Notes: generated by a model from the letters alone, not told the origin. Counted from the first letter of the stretch, positions 16,382 to 25,962 are shown. The stretch is DNA of 64,000 nucleotides from Soonwooa sp. (GCF_030151385.1 NZ_JASLDS010000071.1:1-64000), one strand, 5' to 3'. Numbers and translations: made by a program.

Positions 16382-17737
16382 GACAAAAGCACTGAAGCCT
16401 GTAATAGCGCGACCAACAATTAACGAGTTAATTTCTTTAGTGCCTTCATAAGAATAAATTGCCTCGGCATCTGCAACAAAGCGCGCCACATTATGCTCCA
16501 ACAAGATTCCATTGCCGCCCATAACTTCACGAGAGCGACTTACGATATCACGCATTCTCATAGTGCAAAAAACCTTTGCTAAAGAAGCGTGTTCGTCTTT
16601 TAAAATTCCCTCATCTTGCATTTCGGAAAGTCGGAAAACCATCGTTTGCATCGCCGTTAGATTGGATAACATTTCCACCAAATGTCCTTGTATCATTTGG
16701 AAACTTGCAATTGGTTTTCCAAATTGCTTTCTTTCTCGCGTATATTCGAGGGCATTTTCGTAGGCGCCACGCGACAATCCCACAGCCATCCATGCAACTC
16801 CTGCTCTTGTCATTTGCAAAACTTTGGCGGTATCTTTAAAAGAATTGGCATTTTCTAATTTATTTTCGTCTGGAATAAAACAATCCGTCAAGGTTATCAA
16901 ACCATTTTGAACAATACGAAGTGCCATTTTTCCGCGAATCTTTTCAACCACAAAACCAGCATTATCTTTTTCGACGATAAAACCTTTAACCTCATCACTA
17001 TCAACATCGCGAGCCCAAATAATTATTACATCCGCAAAGGTTGCATTACCAATCCATTTTTTCTGTCCATTAATAATCCAACCACCTTCAACTTTTTTAC
17101 AAGTCGTTGTCAATCCTCCAGCAGCACCAGAACCAACTTCGGGTTCCGTCAAACCGAAAGCGCCAATCTTTTCAAATTTTTGCATTGCAGGAAGCCATTT
17201 TTCTTTTTGAGCTTCCGAGCCACACATGTAGATGGAACCCATTGACAATCCCGATTGCACACCAAAGAATGTTGCAATGGACGCATCAACACGAGCCATT
17301 TCCATAGCGAGAATTCCCTCCATTAAAAATGGTAAATTCGGGCAACCATAACCATCGTAAGTCACGCCACAAATATTGAGCTCTCTAAATTTCTCAATTA
17401 ACTGAAACGGAAACTCATCATGAAGCCAATAATCATTGACAATTGGTTTCACTTCTTGCTCCATAAAAGCACGAACTTTTAATTGAATCGCTCGATGTTC
17501 TGGTAGTAAAGTGTGATTGATGTCATAAAAGTCGCCATCAATTTCTGGAAGAACTTTTTCCTTTTTGTTAGGGTCCATCATCTTCATCATTGCGCCTAGT
17601 TGTTTTTCACTTAAATGAGAAACATTATTTACCAATTTTGGAAGGTCAACTTTAGCAGAGATTTCAGAAATTTTTTCGATATCCAAATGACGAAGAAGTT
17701 CTATTATATTTTTGATTTTTGAAAATGTAGAAGACAT
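16379..17737 (-). CDS. Acyl-CoA dehydrogenase, glutaryl-CoA dehydrogenase-like but lacking its substrate arginine
   Basis: This flavin enzyme of 452 residues oxidises an acyl-CoA to the enoyl-CoA. A roughly 55-residue N-terminal helical extension precedes the usual three-domain fold. It shows GAFGLTEPEVGSGA, the FAD-binding INGQKKWIGNATFAD, RKQFGKPIASFQMIQ and the catalytic glutamate segment YSYEGTKEIN. Overall it resembles GcdH and plant ACX4. The arginine that binds the glutarate carboxylate in GcdH (YRSAMSVQSS) aligns to an alanine in IATFFGVQSG. A general short or medium acyl-CoA substrate is therefore more likely than glutaryl-CoA. Confidence 0.85.
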   Translation of the reverse strand: MSSTFSKIKNIIELLRHLDIEKISEISAKVDLPKLVNNVSHLSEKQLGAMMKMMDPNKKEKVLPEIDGDFYDINHTLLPEHRAIQLKVRAFMEQEVKPIVNDYWLHDEFPFQLIEKFRELNICGVTYDGYGCPNLPFLMEGILAMEMARVDASIATFFGVQSGLSMGSIYMCGSEAQKEKWLPAMQKFEKIGAFGLTEPEVGSGAAGGLTTTCKKVEGGWIINGQKKWIGNATFADVIIIWARDVDSDEVKGFIVEKDNAGFVVEKIRGKMALRIVQNGLITLTDCFIPDENKLENANSFKDTAKVLQMTRAGVAWMAVGLSRGAYENALEYTRERKQFGKPIASFQMIQGHLVEMLSNLTAMQTMVFRLSEMQDEGILKDEHASLAKVFCTMRMRDIVSRSREVMGGNGILLEHNVARFVADAEAIYSYEGTKEINSLIVGRAITGFSAFV

Positions 17738-17955
17738 AAGCTGTGATTTTGAAAACCAAAGAACAAATTTTGTTCCTAAAATTTAACAATATTATGTTTT
17801 TTATCAATACAATTAAATTGCAAACATTTTACAAAACACAGATTTTCAATTATTTAAAATTGTAAACTAAGCTTTACAACTAAAAAACAAAAAGCTTACA
17901 AGAAGAAGATTTCAGTTTGGGTTTAGCTTTATCACAATTCTAAAATCCCAATATT

Positions 17956-18858
17956 ATGAAATCAGTTATTAAAACCTCTATCGCAGCAGCATTTATTAGT
18001 TTAAGCTTTATCTCATGTAAAAAACACGAAACCGCAGAAGCTTCCACAATGGAAATGTCTAAAGCAGAAATGGCAACCACGGATAGCGCTTCTGTTGCAG
18101 CATCTCAACAAGTTGAAGGTAAGAAATTCATCAAAACGGCTAACATTGATATGGAAGTCAAAAACGTCTATGATGCTTCTGTTGCCATAGAAAAGTCTTT
18201 GGTGAAGTTGGGTGGTTTTGTTACGAAAAGTCAAATGCGCGCACAAACAGTTTCAGAACGAACATTTAACACTTCTGATACAGACGCGATTTTAGTTCGA
18301 AAATATCAAAATGAAAATAGCATGCAAGTTCGTGTTCCGACCGAATTTTTAGGTGATTTTCTAAATGATATTAACCAAAACAAATTGTTTCTAAATGCAA
18401 GAATTATCAATGCCGATGATGTTACCGCAAATATTGCTTTAGCAAAACTAGACGCACAGCGTCAACAAAAGAAAGAAGAAAATATCAATCAACTGAAAGC
18501 CACCAAAGACAAAGTTGAACTTGCTGATGACAATTATCGTGAAGCGAACGACCAAAAAGTTGCCAACATCAATATCGCAGACCAACTGAAATATAGTACT
18601 GTTGACATTTATCTAAAAGAACCAAATGTTAGTGTCGCGCAAATCCCAATCGCCAACACGCAAAACTATGATAATCAATTCAAAAGCAATTTCGGATTTG
18701 AGTTAAAAAATGCTTTGGTAGAAGGATTTTATATGATTCAACAGATTGTGGTTTTCTTGGTTTCTATTTGGCCAATTTTACTAATAATTGCAGGTTTAAT
18801 ATATTTAAACAAAAAGAAATTCTTCTTGAATCGTTTTTCAAAAGAGCATAAATCATAA
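17956..18858 (+). CDS. DUF4349 lipoprotein with C-terminal membrane anchor
   Basis: This envelope protein of unknown function has 300 residues. A lipoprotein signal (to ISCKK, cysteine near 21) is followed by an Ala/Thr-rich spacer. The DUF4349 domain begins at KKFIKTANIDMEVKNVYDA and includes MQVRVPTEFLGDFLNDI. A helical stretch at about 165-200 is rich in Gln/Lys and probably coiled. One membrane segment (about 255-280) is followed by a basic tail. Having both a lipid anchor and a membrane span is typical for the family. A terminator follows immediately. Confidence 0.82.
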   Translation: MKSVIKTSIAAAFISLSFISCKKHETAEASTMEMSKAEMATTDSASVAASQQVEGKKFIKTANIDMEVKNVYDASVAIEKSLVKLGGFVTKSQMRAQTVSERTFNTSDTDAILVRKYQNENSMQVRVPTEFLGDFLNDINQNKLFLNARIINADDVTANIALAKLDAQRQQKKEENINQLKATKDKVELADDNYREANDQKVANINIADQLKYSTVDIYLKEPNVSVAQIPIANTQNYDNQFKSNFGFELKNALVEGFYMIQQIVVFLVSIWPILLIIAGLIYLNKKKFFLNRFSKEHKS

Positions 18859-18864
18859 TGAAAG

Positions 18865-18890
18865 TTCCGTCTACCAAGGCGGAATTTTTT
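18865..18890 (+). terminator. Intrinsic terminator after the DUF4349 gene
   Basis: An eight-pair stem (TTCCGTCT with AGGCGGAA, one G-T pair) has a four-base loop and is followed by six T residues. Confidence 0.8.
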
Positions 18891-18937
18891 ATTTAGAAAA
18901 GCATAAAAATCTACAAGCTCATCCGACGAATTTTCAG

Positions 18938-18945
18938 TAAATTTG
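18938..18945 (+). promoter_or_regulatory. Promoter -7 element of pgi
   Basis: TAAATTTG matches TAnnTTTG and ends 22 bases before the pgi ATG. Confidence 0.5.
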
Positions 18946-18967
18946 TAGATTAAAAACATTTGTGATT

Positions 18968-20617
18968 ATGCTTCCAAAAATTAATCCGTCTCATACCAAA
19001 GCTTGGGAAGACCTCGAAAGTCATTTCGCGAACAACGATTTTGAGTTGAGAACCCTTTTCAAATACAATCCACAACGCTTCCAAGAATTCTCTATTGAAA
19101 CGGAAGATTTGCTTTTCGATTACTCCAAAAACCTTATCGATTCGCGCACTTTGGATTTATTGTTAAAACTGGCAGAAGAGACGCAACTAAAGGAAGCAAT
19201 TGGACAAATGTTTTCTGGTGAAAAAATCAACGAAACCGAAAACAGAGCCGTTCTACATACTGCTTTGCGCGATTTTTCGGAAACACCAATTTTGGTAGAT
19301 GGCGAAAACATAAAACCTGCTATCAAAAAGGTTTTGAACCAAATGAAAGCTTTTTCAGAAAAAGTAATTTCTGGCGAACATAAAGGCTTTTCAGGAAAAG
19401 AAATCACGGATGTTGTCAACATCGGAATCGGTGGCTCAGACCTTGGTCCAGTAATGGTTTGCTCAGCTTTGAAACATTTTAAAACACGATTGGATGTTCA
19501 TTTTGTTTCGAATGTTGACGGCAATCACATCGCTGAAGTTGTTAAAAACTTAAATCCAGAAACGACTTTATTTATCATTGCTTCAAAGACTTTCACAACG
19601 CAAGAAACCATGACCAACGCGCAGTCTGCAAAAGATTGGTTCTTGAAATCTGGAGCTAGCGACGCTGACGTAGCAAAACATTTTGTTGCGCTTTCTACAA
19701 ATACAGAAAAAGTTAACGAATTCGGAATTTTAGCCGAAAACACTTTTGAGTTTTGGGATTGGGTTGGTGGACGCTACTCACTTTGGAGTGCAATTGGACT
19801 AAGCATTGTTTTGGCAGTTGGTTACGATAATTTCGAACAACTATTAAAAGGCGCTGAGGCAACAGATATTCATTTTAAAACTAAAGATTTTAAAGAAAAC
19901 ATTCCTGTGTTGATGGGACTTTTGGGGATTTGGTACCGAAATTTTTATGCTGCGGGAACTTATGCGATTTTACCCTATTCTCAATATCTAGATCGTTTTG
20001 CCGCTTATCTACAACAAGGCGACATGGAAAGCAACGGGAAATCGGTGGACAGAAATGGTGATTTTGTAGAATATGAAACGGGACCTATTATTTGGGGCGA
20101 GCCTGGTACCAATGGACAACATGCTTTTTATCAATTGATCCATCAAGGCACAGAATTGATTCCGTCAGATTTTATTGCGTTTTCAAAATCATGCAATAAT
20201 GTTTCTGATCATCAAGACAAGCTTTTAGCTAACTTTTTTGCTCAAACGGAAGCTTTAGCATTTGGAAAAACTGAAGAAGAAGTCTTATTAGAACTTGAGA
20301 ATCAAGGACTTTCGGAAGAAGATATTGAGAAGCTCATCAATTATAAAATATTTGTTGGCAACACGCCAACTAACTCAATTTTAATCAAAGAATTAACACC
20401 TTACACTTTGGGTCAATTGATTGCTTTTTATGAGCATAAAATCTTTGTACAAGGTGTGATTTGGAATATATTCAGTTTTGATCAATTCGGCGTTGAGCTA
20501 GGAAAAGTTTTAGCCAATAAAATTCTACCCGAATTAAAAGACAATCAAGAAGTTACAAGCCACGACTCTTCAACCAATGCTTTGATGAATTATTATATGA
20601 AAACTAAACTATGTTAA
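18968..20617 (+). CDS. pgi: Glucose-6-phosphate isomerase Pgi
   Basis: Pgi interconverts glucose 6-phosphate and fructose 6-phosphate in glycolysis and gluconeogenesis. The 549-residue protein has the phosphate-binding VNIGIGGSDLGPVMV, the signature GGRYSLWSAIGLSIVLAVGY, and HAFYQLIHQGTELIPSDFI near the C-terminal active-site histidine. Length is typical of the long bacterial form. A GTG two codons upstream is also possible; the ATG at 18968 is preferred. The last seven bases overlap the next gene, which suggests translational coupling to a methyltransferase. Confidence 0.96.
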   Translation: MLPKINPSHTKAWEDLESHFANNDFELRTLFKYNPQRFQEFSIETEDLLFDYSKNLIDSRTLDLLLKLAEETQLKEAIGQMFSGEKINETENRAVLHTALRDFSETPILVDGENIKPAIKKVLNQMKAFSEKVISGEHKGFSGKEITDVVNIGIGGSDLGPVMVCSALKHFKTRLDVHFVSNVDGNHIAEVVKNLNPETTLFIIASKTFTTQETMTNAQSAKDWFLKSGASDADVAKHFVALSTNTEKVNEFGILAENTFEFWDWVGGRYSLWSAIGLSIVLAVGYDNFEQLLKGAEATDIHFKTKDFKENIPVLMGLLGIWYRNFYAAGTYAILPYSQYLDRFAAYLQQGDMESNGKSVDRNGDFVEYETGPIIWGEPGTNGQHAFYQLIHQGTELIPSDFIAFSKSCNNVSDHQDKLLANFFAQTEALAFGKTEEEVLLELENQGLSEEDIEKLINYKIFVGNTPTNSILIKELTPYTLGQLIAFYEHKIFVQGVIWNIFSFDQFGVELGKVLANKILPELKDNQEVTSHDSSTNALMNYYMKTKLC

Positions 20618-21441
20618 AAAGAAATCTTTTTTATAAACTGTCTCCCAAGTATCGTTTTTTTGTTAGAAAACTATATTATTCTCCGATTGACTTCTATGAA
20701 GGAATTACAGGTAAGAGAGAAAAATACATTCCTAAGAAAGGAGATATTTTTATTGGACCTGGTGATTTCAAACAAAAAGGAGTAGAACAACTATCTTTAC
20801 TAAAAAAATATGTAGAGCTAAATCCTGACGACAAGGTACTAGATATAGGTAGCGGAATGGGAAGAACAGCGATTCACCTTACTAAATATCTTAGTAAGGA
20901 CGCCACCTACGACGGTTTTGATGTTGTAAAAAAAGGGGTTGACTGGTGTAAGAAAACAATCAGTAAAGATTTTCCGAATTTCAAATTCCAGTTCGTACCA
21001 TTAAATAATGATTTATACAATGAGTATGAAGGAAAAGCTGAGAATTTCAGATTTCCATATCAAGACAATTTGTTTGATAAATCGTTTTTATTCTCAGTCT
21101 TCACACACATGAGGGTTAGCGAAATTGATAATTATCTTAAAGAAATCCACCGTGTTTTAAAAAAAGATGGTAAATGTTTAGCGACATTTTTTATTTATAA
21201 GAAAAATGAAAATCTAAGTACATTCCCAGGCTTTAAATTCCCTTATGAAAAAGAAGGCTATCGTTTACTAGACGAAAAGGTACAAGGCGCGAACATAGCC
21301 CTCGAGTATTCGTTCTTGGAAAAAATGGTTAATGACGCAGGTTTGGAAATCGAACAACATATCGTTGGTTTTTGGAGAGATTTCAGTCTCGACAGAAAAG
21401 ATCGAGATTTCCAAGATGTTTTGATTTTAAAAAAGAAGTGA
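20611..21441 (+). CDS. SAM-dependent class I methyltransferase
   Basis: This methyltransferase of 276 residues has an unknown substrate. The SAM-binding motif I is KVLDIGSGMGRTAIHL near residue 80, followed by the acidic motif II in YDGFDVVKKGVDW. A motif IV-like LFDKSFLFSVFTHM and post-motif IHRVLKKDGKCLATFF complete a methyltransferase-25/11 type fold. About 70 basic residues (KRNLFYKLSPKYRFFVRK) precede the fold and could bind a membrane or nucleic acid. The ATG overlaps the pgi stop, so the two are cotranscribed; no functional link is evident. Confidence 0.82.
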   Translation: MLKRNLFYKLSPKYRFFVRKLYYSPIDFYEGITGKREKYIPKKGDIFIGPGDFKQKGVEQLSLLKKYVELNPDDKVLDIGSGMGRTAIHLTKYLSKDATYDGFDVVKKGVDWCKKTISKDFPNFKFQFVPLNNDLYNEYEGKAENFRFPYQDNLFDKSFLFSVFTHMRVSEIDNYLKEIHRVLKKDGKCLATFFIYKKNENLSTFPGFKFPYEKEGYRLLDEKVQGANIALEYSFLEKMVNDAGLEIEQHIVGFWRDFSLDRKDRDFQDVLILKKK

Positions 21442-21476
21442 AAAGAATCTAATATAAAAAGTAAAAAGAAAGAAAA

Positions 21477-22361
21477 ATGGCGCAAATCTTAGACGGACTA
21501 AAAGTCTCAAAAGAAATCAAGCAAGAAATCCGCGAGGAAGTCGAAAAAATCTTAGCCAGCAAAAGACGTGCACCACATTTGGTTGCCATCTTGGTTGGTA
21601 ACAATGGTGCAAGTAAAGCTTACGTCAATAGTAAAGTTAAAGATTGTGAGGAAGTTGGTTTTAGTTCAAGTTTAATCAAATTTCCGAGTACAGTTTCTGA
21701 AGCTGAACTTTTAGAAAAGATTGATGAGCTTAACAAGTCAAAAGCAGTGGATGGCTTTATTGTTCAGTTGCCTTTACCAAAGCAGATTGATCAAGAAAAG
21801 ATTATTATGGCAATTGATCCAAGAAAGGATGTCGATGGTTTTCACCCAGAGAATTTTGGAAAAATGGCTTTAGAAATGGATACCTTTTTGCCAGCAACTC
21901 CTTTTGGAATTTTAACCTTGTTGGAGCGCTACAATATTGAAACAAAAGCAAAAAACTGTGTAATTATTGGTCGTAGTCGCATCGTTGGAAAACCAATGAG
22001 TATTTTGATGGGAAGAAAAGACTTCCCTGGAAATTCGACAGTAACGTTGACACATTCTTACACACAACATATAGAAGAATATACTAAAAAAGCAGATATT
22101 GTGATTACTGCTTTGGGCGATCCTCATTTCCTAAAAGGAGATATGATCAAAGAAGGCGCTGTAATTATTGATGTTGGTATTACACGTGTGGATGATGATT
22201 CGGAAAAAGGCTATCATCTAGCCGGCGACGTAGACTTTGATAGTTGCGCTGCAAAGGCAAGTTGGATAACGCCAGTACCAGGTGGTGTTGGCCCAATGAC
22301 ACGAGCGATGTTAATGAAAAACACACTTATCGCTTACAAAACTTCAGTTTATAATGACTAA
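21477..22361 (+). CDS. folD: Bifunctional methylenetetrahydrofolate dehydrogenase/cyclohydrolase FolD
   Basis: FolD converts 5,10-methylene-THF to 10-formyl-THF in one-carbon metabolism. The 294-residue protein has AYVNSKVKDCEEVG (the catalytic Y-x3-K region), GFIVQLPLPKQID, DVDGFHPENFG, the NADP-binding IIGRSRIVGKPMS and the C-terminal PVPGGVGPMTRAMLMKNT. Its final eight bases overlap queE, so the two genes are translationally coupled. Confidence 0.96.
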   Translation: MAQILDGLKVSKEIKQEIREEVEKILASKRRAPHLVAILVGNNGASKAYVNSKVKDCEEVGFSSSLIKFPSTVSEAELLEKIDELNKSKAVDGFIVQLPLPKQIDQEKIIMAIDPRKDVDGFHPENFGKMALEMDTFLPATPFGILTLLERYNIETKAKNCVIIGRSRIVGKPMSILMGRKDFPGNSTVTLTHSYTQHIEEYTKKADIVITALGDPHFLKGDMIKEGAVIIDVGITRVDDDSEKGYHLAGDVDFDSCAAKASWITPVPGGVGPMTRAMLMKNTLIAYKTSVYND

Positions 22362-22986
22362 AGAACAAGAAGATTTATTATTAAAAGAAGGAAAAATGCT
22401 CCCAGTGATGGAGCATTTTTACACTATTCAAGGAGAAGGATTTCATGCAGGAAAAGCAGCCTATTTCATAAGATTAGGCGGATGCGACGTTGGTTGCCAT
22501 TGGTGCGATGTTAAAGAAAGTTGGGACCCGACACTTCATCCACTAATGTCGACAGAAGAAATTGCAGAAACCGCTGCAAAACACTGCAAAACCATTGTAC
22601 TAACTGGTGGAGAACCATTGATGTGGAATTTAGAAATTTTGACATCGAAATTAAAATCATTAGGTTGCACAATCCACATCGAAACTTCTGGCGCTTATCC
22701 AATGTCTGGACATTTGGATTGGATTACGCTTTCTCCAAAGAAAACAGGACTACCCCTTGAAGACATTTACAAAAAAGCAAACGAACTAAAAGTCATTGTG
22801 TTTAACAATAATGATATTAAATTTGCTGAAGAGCAAGCTGCAAAAGTAAATACCGATTGTGAGCTTTTCTTACAAAGTGAATGGAGTAAAAAAGATGCTA
22901 ACTATCCAAAGATAACAGACTTTATTTTGGAACATCCAGAATGGCGTTCTTCAATACAAACTCATAAATATTTAAACATTCCTTAA
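22354..22986 (+). CDS. queE: 7-carboxy-7-deazaguanine synthase QueE
   Basis: QueE is the radical SAM enzyme that contracts 6-carboxytetrahydropterin to 7-carboxy-7-deazaguanine in queuosine synthesis. The 210-residue protein opens with HFYTIQGEGFHAGKAAYFIRLGG. The [4Fe-4S] cluster motif CDVGCHWC is a regular CX3CX2C. VLTGGEPLMW (the SAM-binding GGE) and IHIETSGA follow. Together with tgt at 2-3 kb it shows that this organism makes queuosine, probably de novo. It overlaps folD by eight bases. Confidence 0.93.
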   Translation: MTKEQEDLLLKEGKMLPVMEHFYTIQGEGFHAGKAAYFIRLGGCDVGCHWCDVKESWDPTLHPLMSTEEIAETAAKHCKTIVLTGGEPLMWNLEILTSKLKSLGCTIHIETSGAYPMSGHLDWITLSPKKTGLPLEDIYKKANELKVIVFNNNDIKFAEEQAAKVNTDCELFLQSEWSKKDANYPKITDFILEHPEWRSSIQTHKYLNIP

Positions 22987-23022
22987 AAAAAATATTATAT
23001 TAGCAGATTGATTTTAATGTAG

Positions 23023-24390
23023 ATGCAAAAACTTCGATATTCTCGATATTTCAAAAGTCTCATGATACTATTAGATATGATTCTAGTGGCGTCAGTTTTT
23101 GTGATATTTTATTATCGAAATTTCGAATGGAAGTACGATGAAAATCAGATAGAACAAAACCTACTTTCCATAGCCTTACTATGTCTTTTTTGGATCTTAC
23201 TAAGTGGTAGGACAAAATTGTATCATGTCCCTAGAAGTTTAACTTTTACCAGTTATCTAGAAAGGATTATTGTTCATATTTTCATTTTTTTTCTAGGTGT
23301 TATCTTACTTGGTAAGGTAAGCAATAATGATTTCTTAAAAACTGAACGCTTTTATCTCGCAGGCTTCATGCTTTTGGTGATGATTCCTTTTAAGAGTTTG
23401 ATTTTTTCTTTATTAAAGTATATCCGGACTTTAGGAAAAAACCATCGAAATGTGATGTTTATTGGAGAAAGTTCAGCAACCGAAATTCTTAGAGATATTA
23501 TTGAAACTAGACCAGATTACGGTTATAAAATATATGAATTTCCAACTGGAAAAATCGATATTGAAAACCTTGTTGATTTTTGGAAAAAAGAAGGAATACA
23601 TACCATTTTTTTACCATCTGAAAACTGCATCGATCCAATTCTGGAACGGAAAATTTTTTACGAAGCGGAAAACAACAAGGTTAAAATTTCTTTGGTTCCT
23701 AACATTATTCAGAATAATTTTTTCGAGTACGACATTAACTATATTGTAACACTCCCTGTCTTATCACCAACAAAGTACCCTTTAGAGTTTTTCACCAACT
23801 CATTATTAAAACGTACTTTCGATATTGTTTTTTCATTAATCGTTCTTGCGGGAATTTGCTCTTGGTTATTCCCTATTATTGCTATCCTAATAAAACTAGA
23901 TAGTAAAGGGCCTGTGTTTTTTAAGCAAAAAAGATACGGCTACCATGAGGAAGTCTTCGAATGTTGGAAATTCCGAACTATGGTTAACAATGCGGATTCC
24001 ACAAAAAAAACGACAGAAGTTGGTGACAAAAGAATCACTAAACTTGGTAAGTTTTTAAGAAAAACGAGCATTGACGAGCTCCCACAATTTATCAATGTTA
24101 TCAGAGGAGAAATGTCTGTTATTGGGCCACGTCCACATATGCTTTTGGTTGATGAATTTTATAAACCAAAAATTAGTCGTTATGCCATTAGAAGTCTTGT
24201 AAAGCCAGGTATTACTGGTCTTGCACAAGTCAATGGACTTCGTGGCGACGAAGGCGATATGAATATCCAAATGAAAAAAAGAGCACTTGCTGATGCCTTT
24301 TATGTTAAAAACTGGAGTTTTAGCCTAGATTTTGTTATACTACTAAAAACCATTTTCTTGGTAATTGTTGGAGATAAAAATGCACGATAA
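23023..24390 (+). CDS. Polyprenyl-phosphate sugar-1-phosphate transferase (exopolysaccharide initiation)
   Basis: This membrane enzyme of 455 residues transfers a sugar 1-phosphate from a nucleotide sugar to undecaprenyl phosphate, starting a surface polysaccharide repeat. Four membrane segments occupy the first 130 residues, then a CoA-binding-like Rossmann region (about 140-240) as in WbaP/WcaJ. A further membrane segment precedes the catalytic core KRTFDIVFSLIVL, with FKQKRYGYHEEVFECWKFRTM, KTSIDELPQFINVIRGEMSVIGPRPH and the terminal KPGITGLAQVNGLRG. No other polysaccharide genes are adjacent, so the polymer is unknown. The mlaE-mlaF pair follows after 28 bases. Confidence 0.88.
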   Translation: MQKLRYSRYFKSLMILLDMILVASVFVIFYYRNFEWKYDENQIEQNLLSIALLCLFWILLSGRTKLYHVPRSLTFTSYLERIIVHIFIFFLGVILLGKVSNNDFLKTERFYLAGFMLLVMIPFKSLIFSLLKYIRTLGKNHRNVMFIGESSATEILRDIIETRPDYGYKIYEFPTGKIDIENLVDFWKKEGIHTIFLPSENCIDPILERKIFYEAENNKVKISLVPNIIQNNFFEYDINYIVTLPVLSPTKYPLEFFTNSLLKRTFDIVFSLIVLAGICSWLFPIIAILIKLDSKGPVFFKQKRYGYHEEVFECWKFRTMVNNADSTKKTTEVGDKRITKLGKFLRKTSIDELPQFINVIRGEMSVIGPRPHMLLVDEFYKPKISRYAIRSLVKPGITGLAQVNGLRGDEGDMNIQMKKRALADAFYVKNWSFSLDFVILLKTIFLVIVGDKNAR

Positions 24391-24418
24391 TCTCCACAAA
24401 AAAGTTTAATTTTACAAA

Positions 24419-25171
24419 ATGTTAAAAAGATTATTTCAGGCAATAGGCGAATATGTTCTCTTATTAGGAAAAGTAATAAGCAAACCGCAAAAAATGCAGG
24501 TTTTCATGAAGTTATTCATGCGCGAAATATACGACCTAGGTGTTAATTCGTTTGGATTAGTACTATTTACGTCTTTCTTTGTCGGTGCCGTTGTTGCGAT
24601 ACAGATGTTTAACAACTTCTCGGCATCAAGCTTCCCAATACCACTTTCATTTATTGGATATGCCACAAAAGTTGTTTTAATTCTTGAGTTTTCACCAACC
24701 ATTATTTCGGTTATTCTTGCAGGGAAAGTAGGTTCTTATATCGCATCTAGTATTGGTACAATGCGTGTTACAGAACAAATTGACGCTCTAGACATTATGG
24801 GTGTTAATTCTCCTAATTTTTTGATTTTGCCCAAAATATTTGCAAGTGTAATTTTTAACCCATTATTAATTGCTATAAGTATCGCTGTTGGTATTTGGGG
24901 AGGACATATTGCAGGAATTGTTACAAAAAACTGGACAGAAGCCGACTATATCACTGGTATCCAAATGTATATGCCGTCTTTCTTTATTTGGTACGCATTC
25001 TTAAAAACAGCTGTATTTGCATTTCTAATAGCAACCATACCAGCATATTTTGGTTATAATGTTAAAGGAGGCTCATTAGAAGTTGGTCGTGCAAGTACTC
25101 AAGCGGTAGTATGGACTATTGTTTCCATTATTATTTGCGATTTATTATTAACCCAATTACTTTTAAGCTAA
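24419..25171 (+). CDS. mlaE: MlaE-type phospholipid ABC transporter permease
   Basis: This is the inner-membrane permease of the MCE/Mla lipid transport system, which moves phospholipids between inner and outer membranes. The 250-residue protein has about five membrane segments and family motifs including FFVGAVVAIQ and the loop GKVGSYIASSIGTMRVTEQIDALDIMGVN. The stop codon shares one base with the ATG of the ATPase gene (TAATG), indicating translational coupling. The substrate-binding MlaD (MCE) gene is not adjacent and not elsewhere in this window. Confidence 0.9.
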   Translation: MLKRLFQAIGEYVLLLGKVISKPQKMQVFMKLFMREIYDLGVNSFGLVLFTSFFVGAVVAIQMFNNFSASSFPIPLSFIGYATKVVLILEFSPTIISVILAGKVGSYIASSIGTMRVTEQIDALDIMGVNSPNFLILPKIFASVIFNPLLIAISIAVGIWGGHIAGIVTKNWTEADYITGIQMYMPSFFIWYAFLKTAVFAFLIATIPAYFGYNVKGGSLEVGRASTQAVVWTIVSIIICDLLLTQLLLS

Positions 25172-25950
25172 TGATTGAAGTTAGAGATTTAAAAAAGAGC
25201 TTTGACGGAACAGAAGTTCTTAAAGGTATTTCCGCAACTTTTGAAACAGGAAAAGTCAATCTTATTATTGGGCAAAGTGGTTCTGGTAAAACAGTATTCC
25301 TAAAAAGTCTACTTAATGTTTACGAGCCTACAAGTGGTTCAATTTTATTTGATGGACGAAATATTGCTGACATGACTCGTGATGAGAAGCAATTGCTCCG
25401 CTCTGAGATCGGAACCGTTTTCCAAGGTAGCGCATTGTTTGACTCGATGACCGTTGAAGAGAATATTCAATTCCCTTTGGACATGTTCACGAACATGACT
25501 TTCCGTGAAAAGAAAAGAAAAGTTTTGGAAGTTATTGGTCGTGTTAACTTACAGAATGCCAATAGAAAATTTCCGTCCGAAATCTCTGGTGGAATGCAAA
25601 AACGTGTTGCGATTGCGCGGGCAATTGTCAACAATCCAAAATATCTTTTTTGTGATGAACCTAACTCAGGATTAGACCCTTACACCTCTAATGTAATCGA
25701 TGCTCTTCTGATGGAAATCACAAAAGAATATAATACCACCACGATTATTAACACCCACGATATGAACTCGGTGATGACCATCGGAGAAAAAATTTTGTAT
25801 CTTCGTCTAGGTGTTAAAGAATGGGAAGGGAATAAGGATCTTTTGGCAACCGCAAAAAATAAAAACCTTATCGACTTCGTTTATTCATCAGAGTTGTTTA
25901 AGCAACTTAGACATTTTATGTTGGAAAACGACCAAACAAGTTTAACGTAA
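25171..25950 (+). CDS. mlaF: MlaF-type ABC transporter ATP-binding protein
   Basis: This is the ATPase subunit paired with MlaE, of 259 residues. Walker A is GQSGSGKT near residue 36. The ABC signature is SGGMQKR, Walker B is KYLFCDEPNSGLDP and the switch histidine is in INTHDM. An upstream in-frame start at 25111 lies inside mlaE and is rejected in favour of the overlapping TAATG. The C-terminal VYSSELFKQLRHFML stretch resembles the MlaF tail that contacts a partner protein. Confidence 0.92.
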   Translation: MIEVRDLKKSFDGTEVLKGISATFETGKVNLIIGQSGSGKTVFLKSLLNVYEPTSGSILFDGRNIADMTRDEKQLLRSEIGTVFQGSALFDSMTVEENIQFPLDMFTNMTFREKKRKVLEVIGRVNLQNANRKFPSEISGGMQKRVAIARAIVNNPKYLFCDEPNSGLDPYTSNVIDALLMEITKEYNTTTIINTHDMNSVMTIGEKILYLRLGVKEWEGNKDLLATAKNKNLIDFVYSSELFKQLRHFMLENDQTSLT

Positions 25951-25962
25951 ATTTATATAAAC

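Noticed and set aside
25111..25170. Upstream start for mlaF inside mlaE
   Set aside because: The TAATG junction at 25169-25173 gives a standard N-terminus; the extra 20 residues are a shadow of mlaE.
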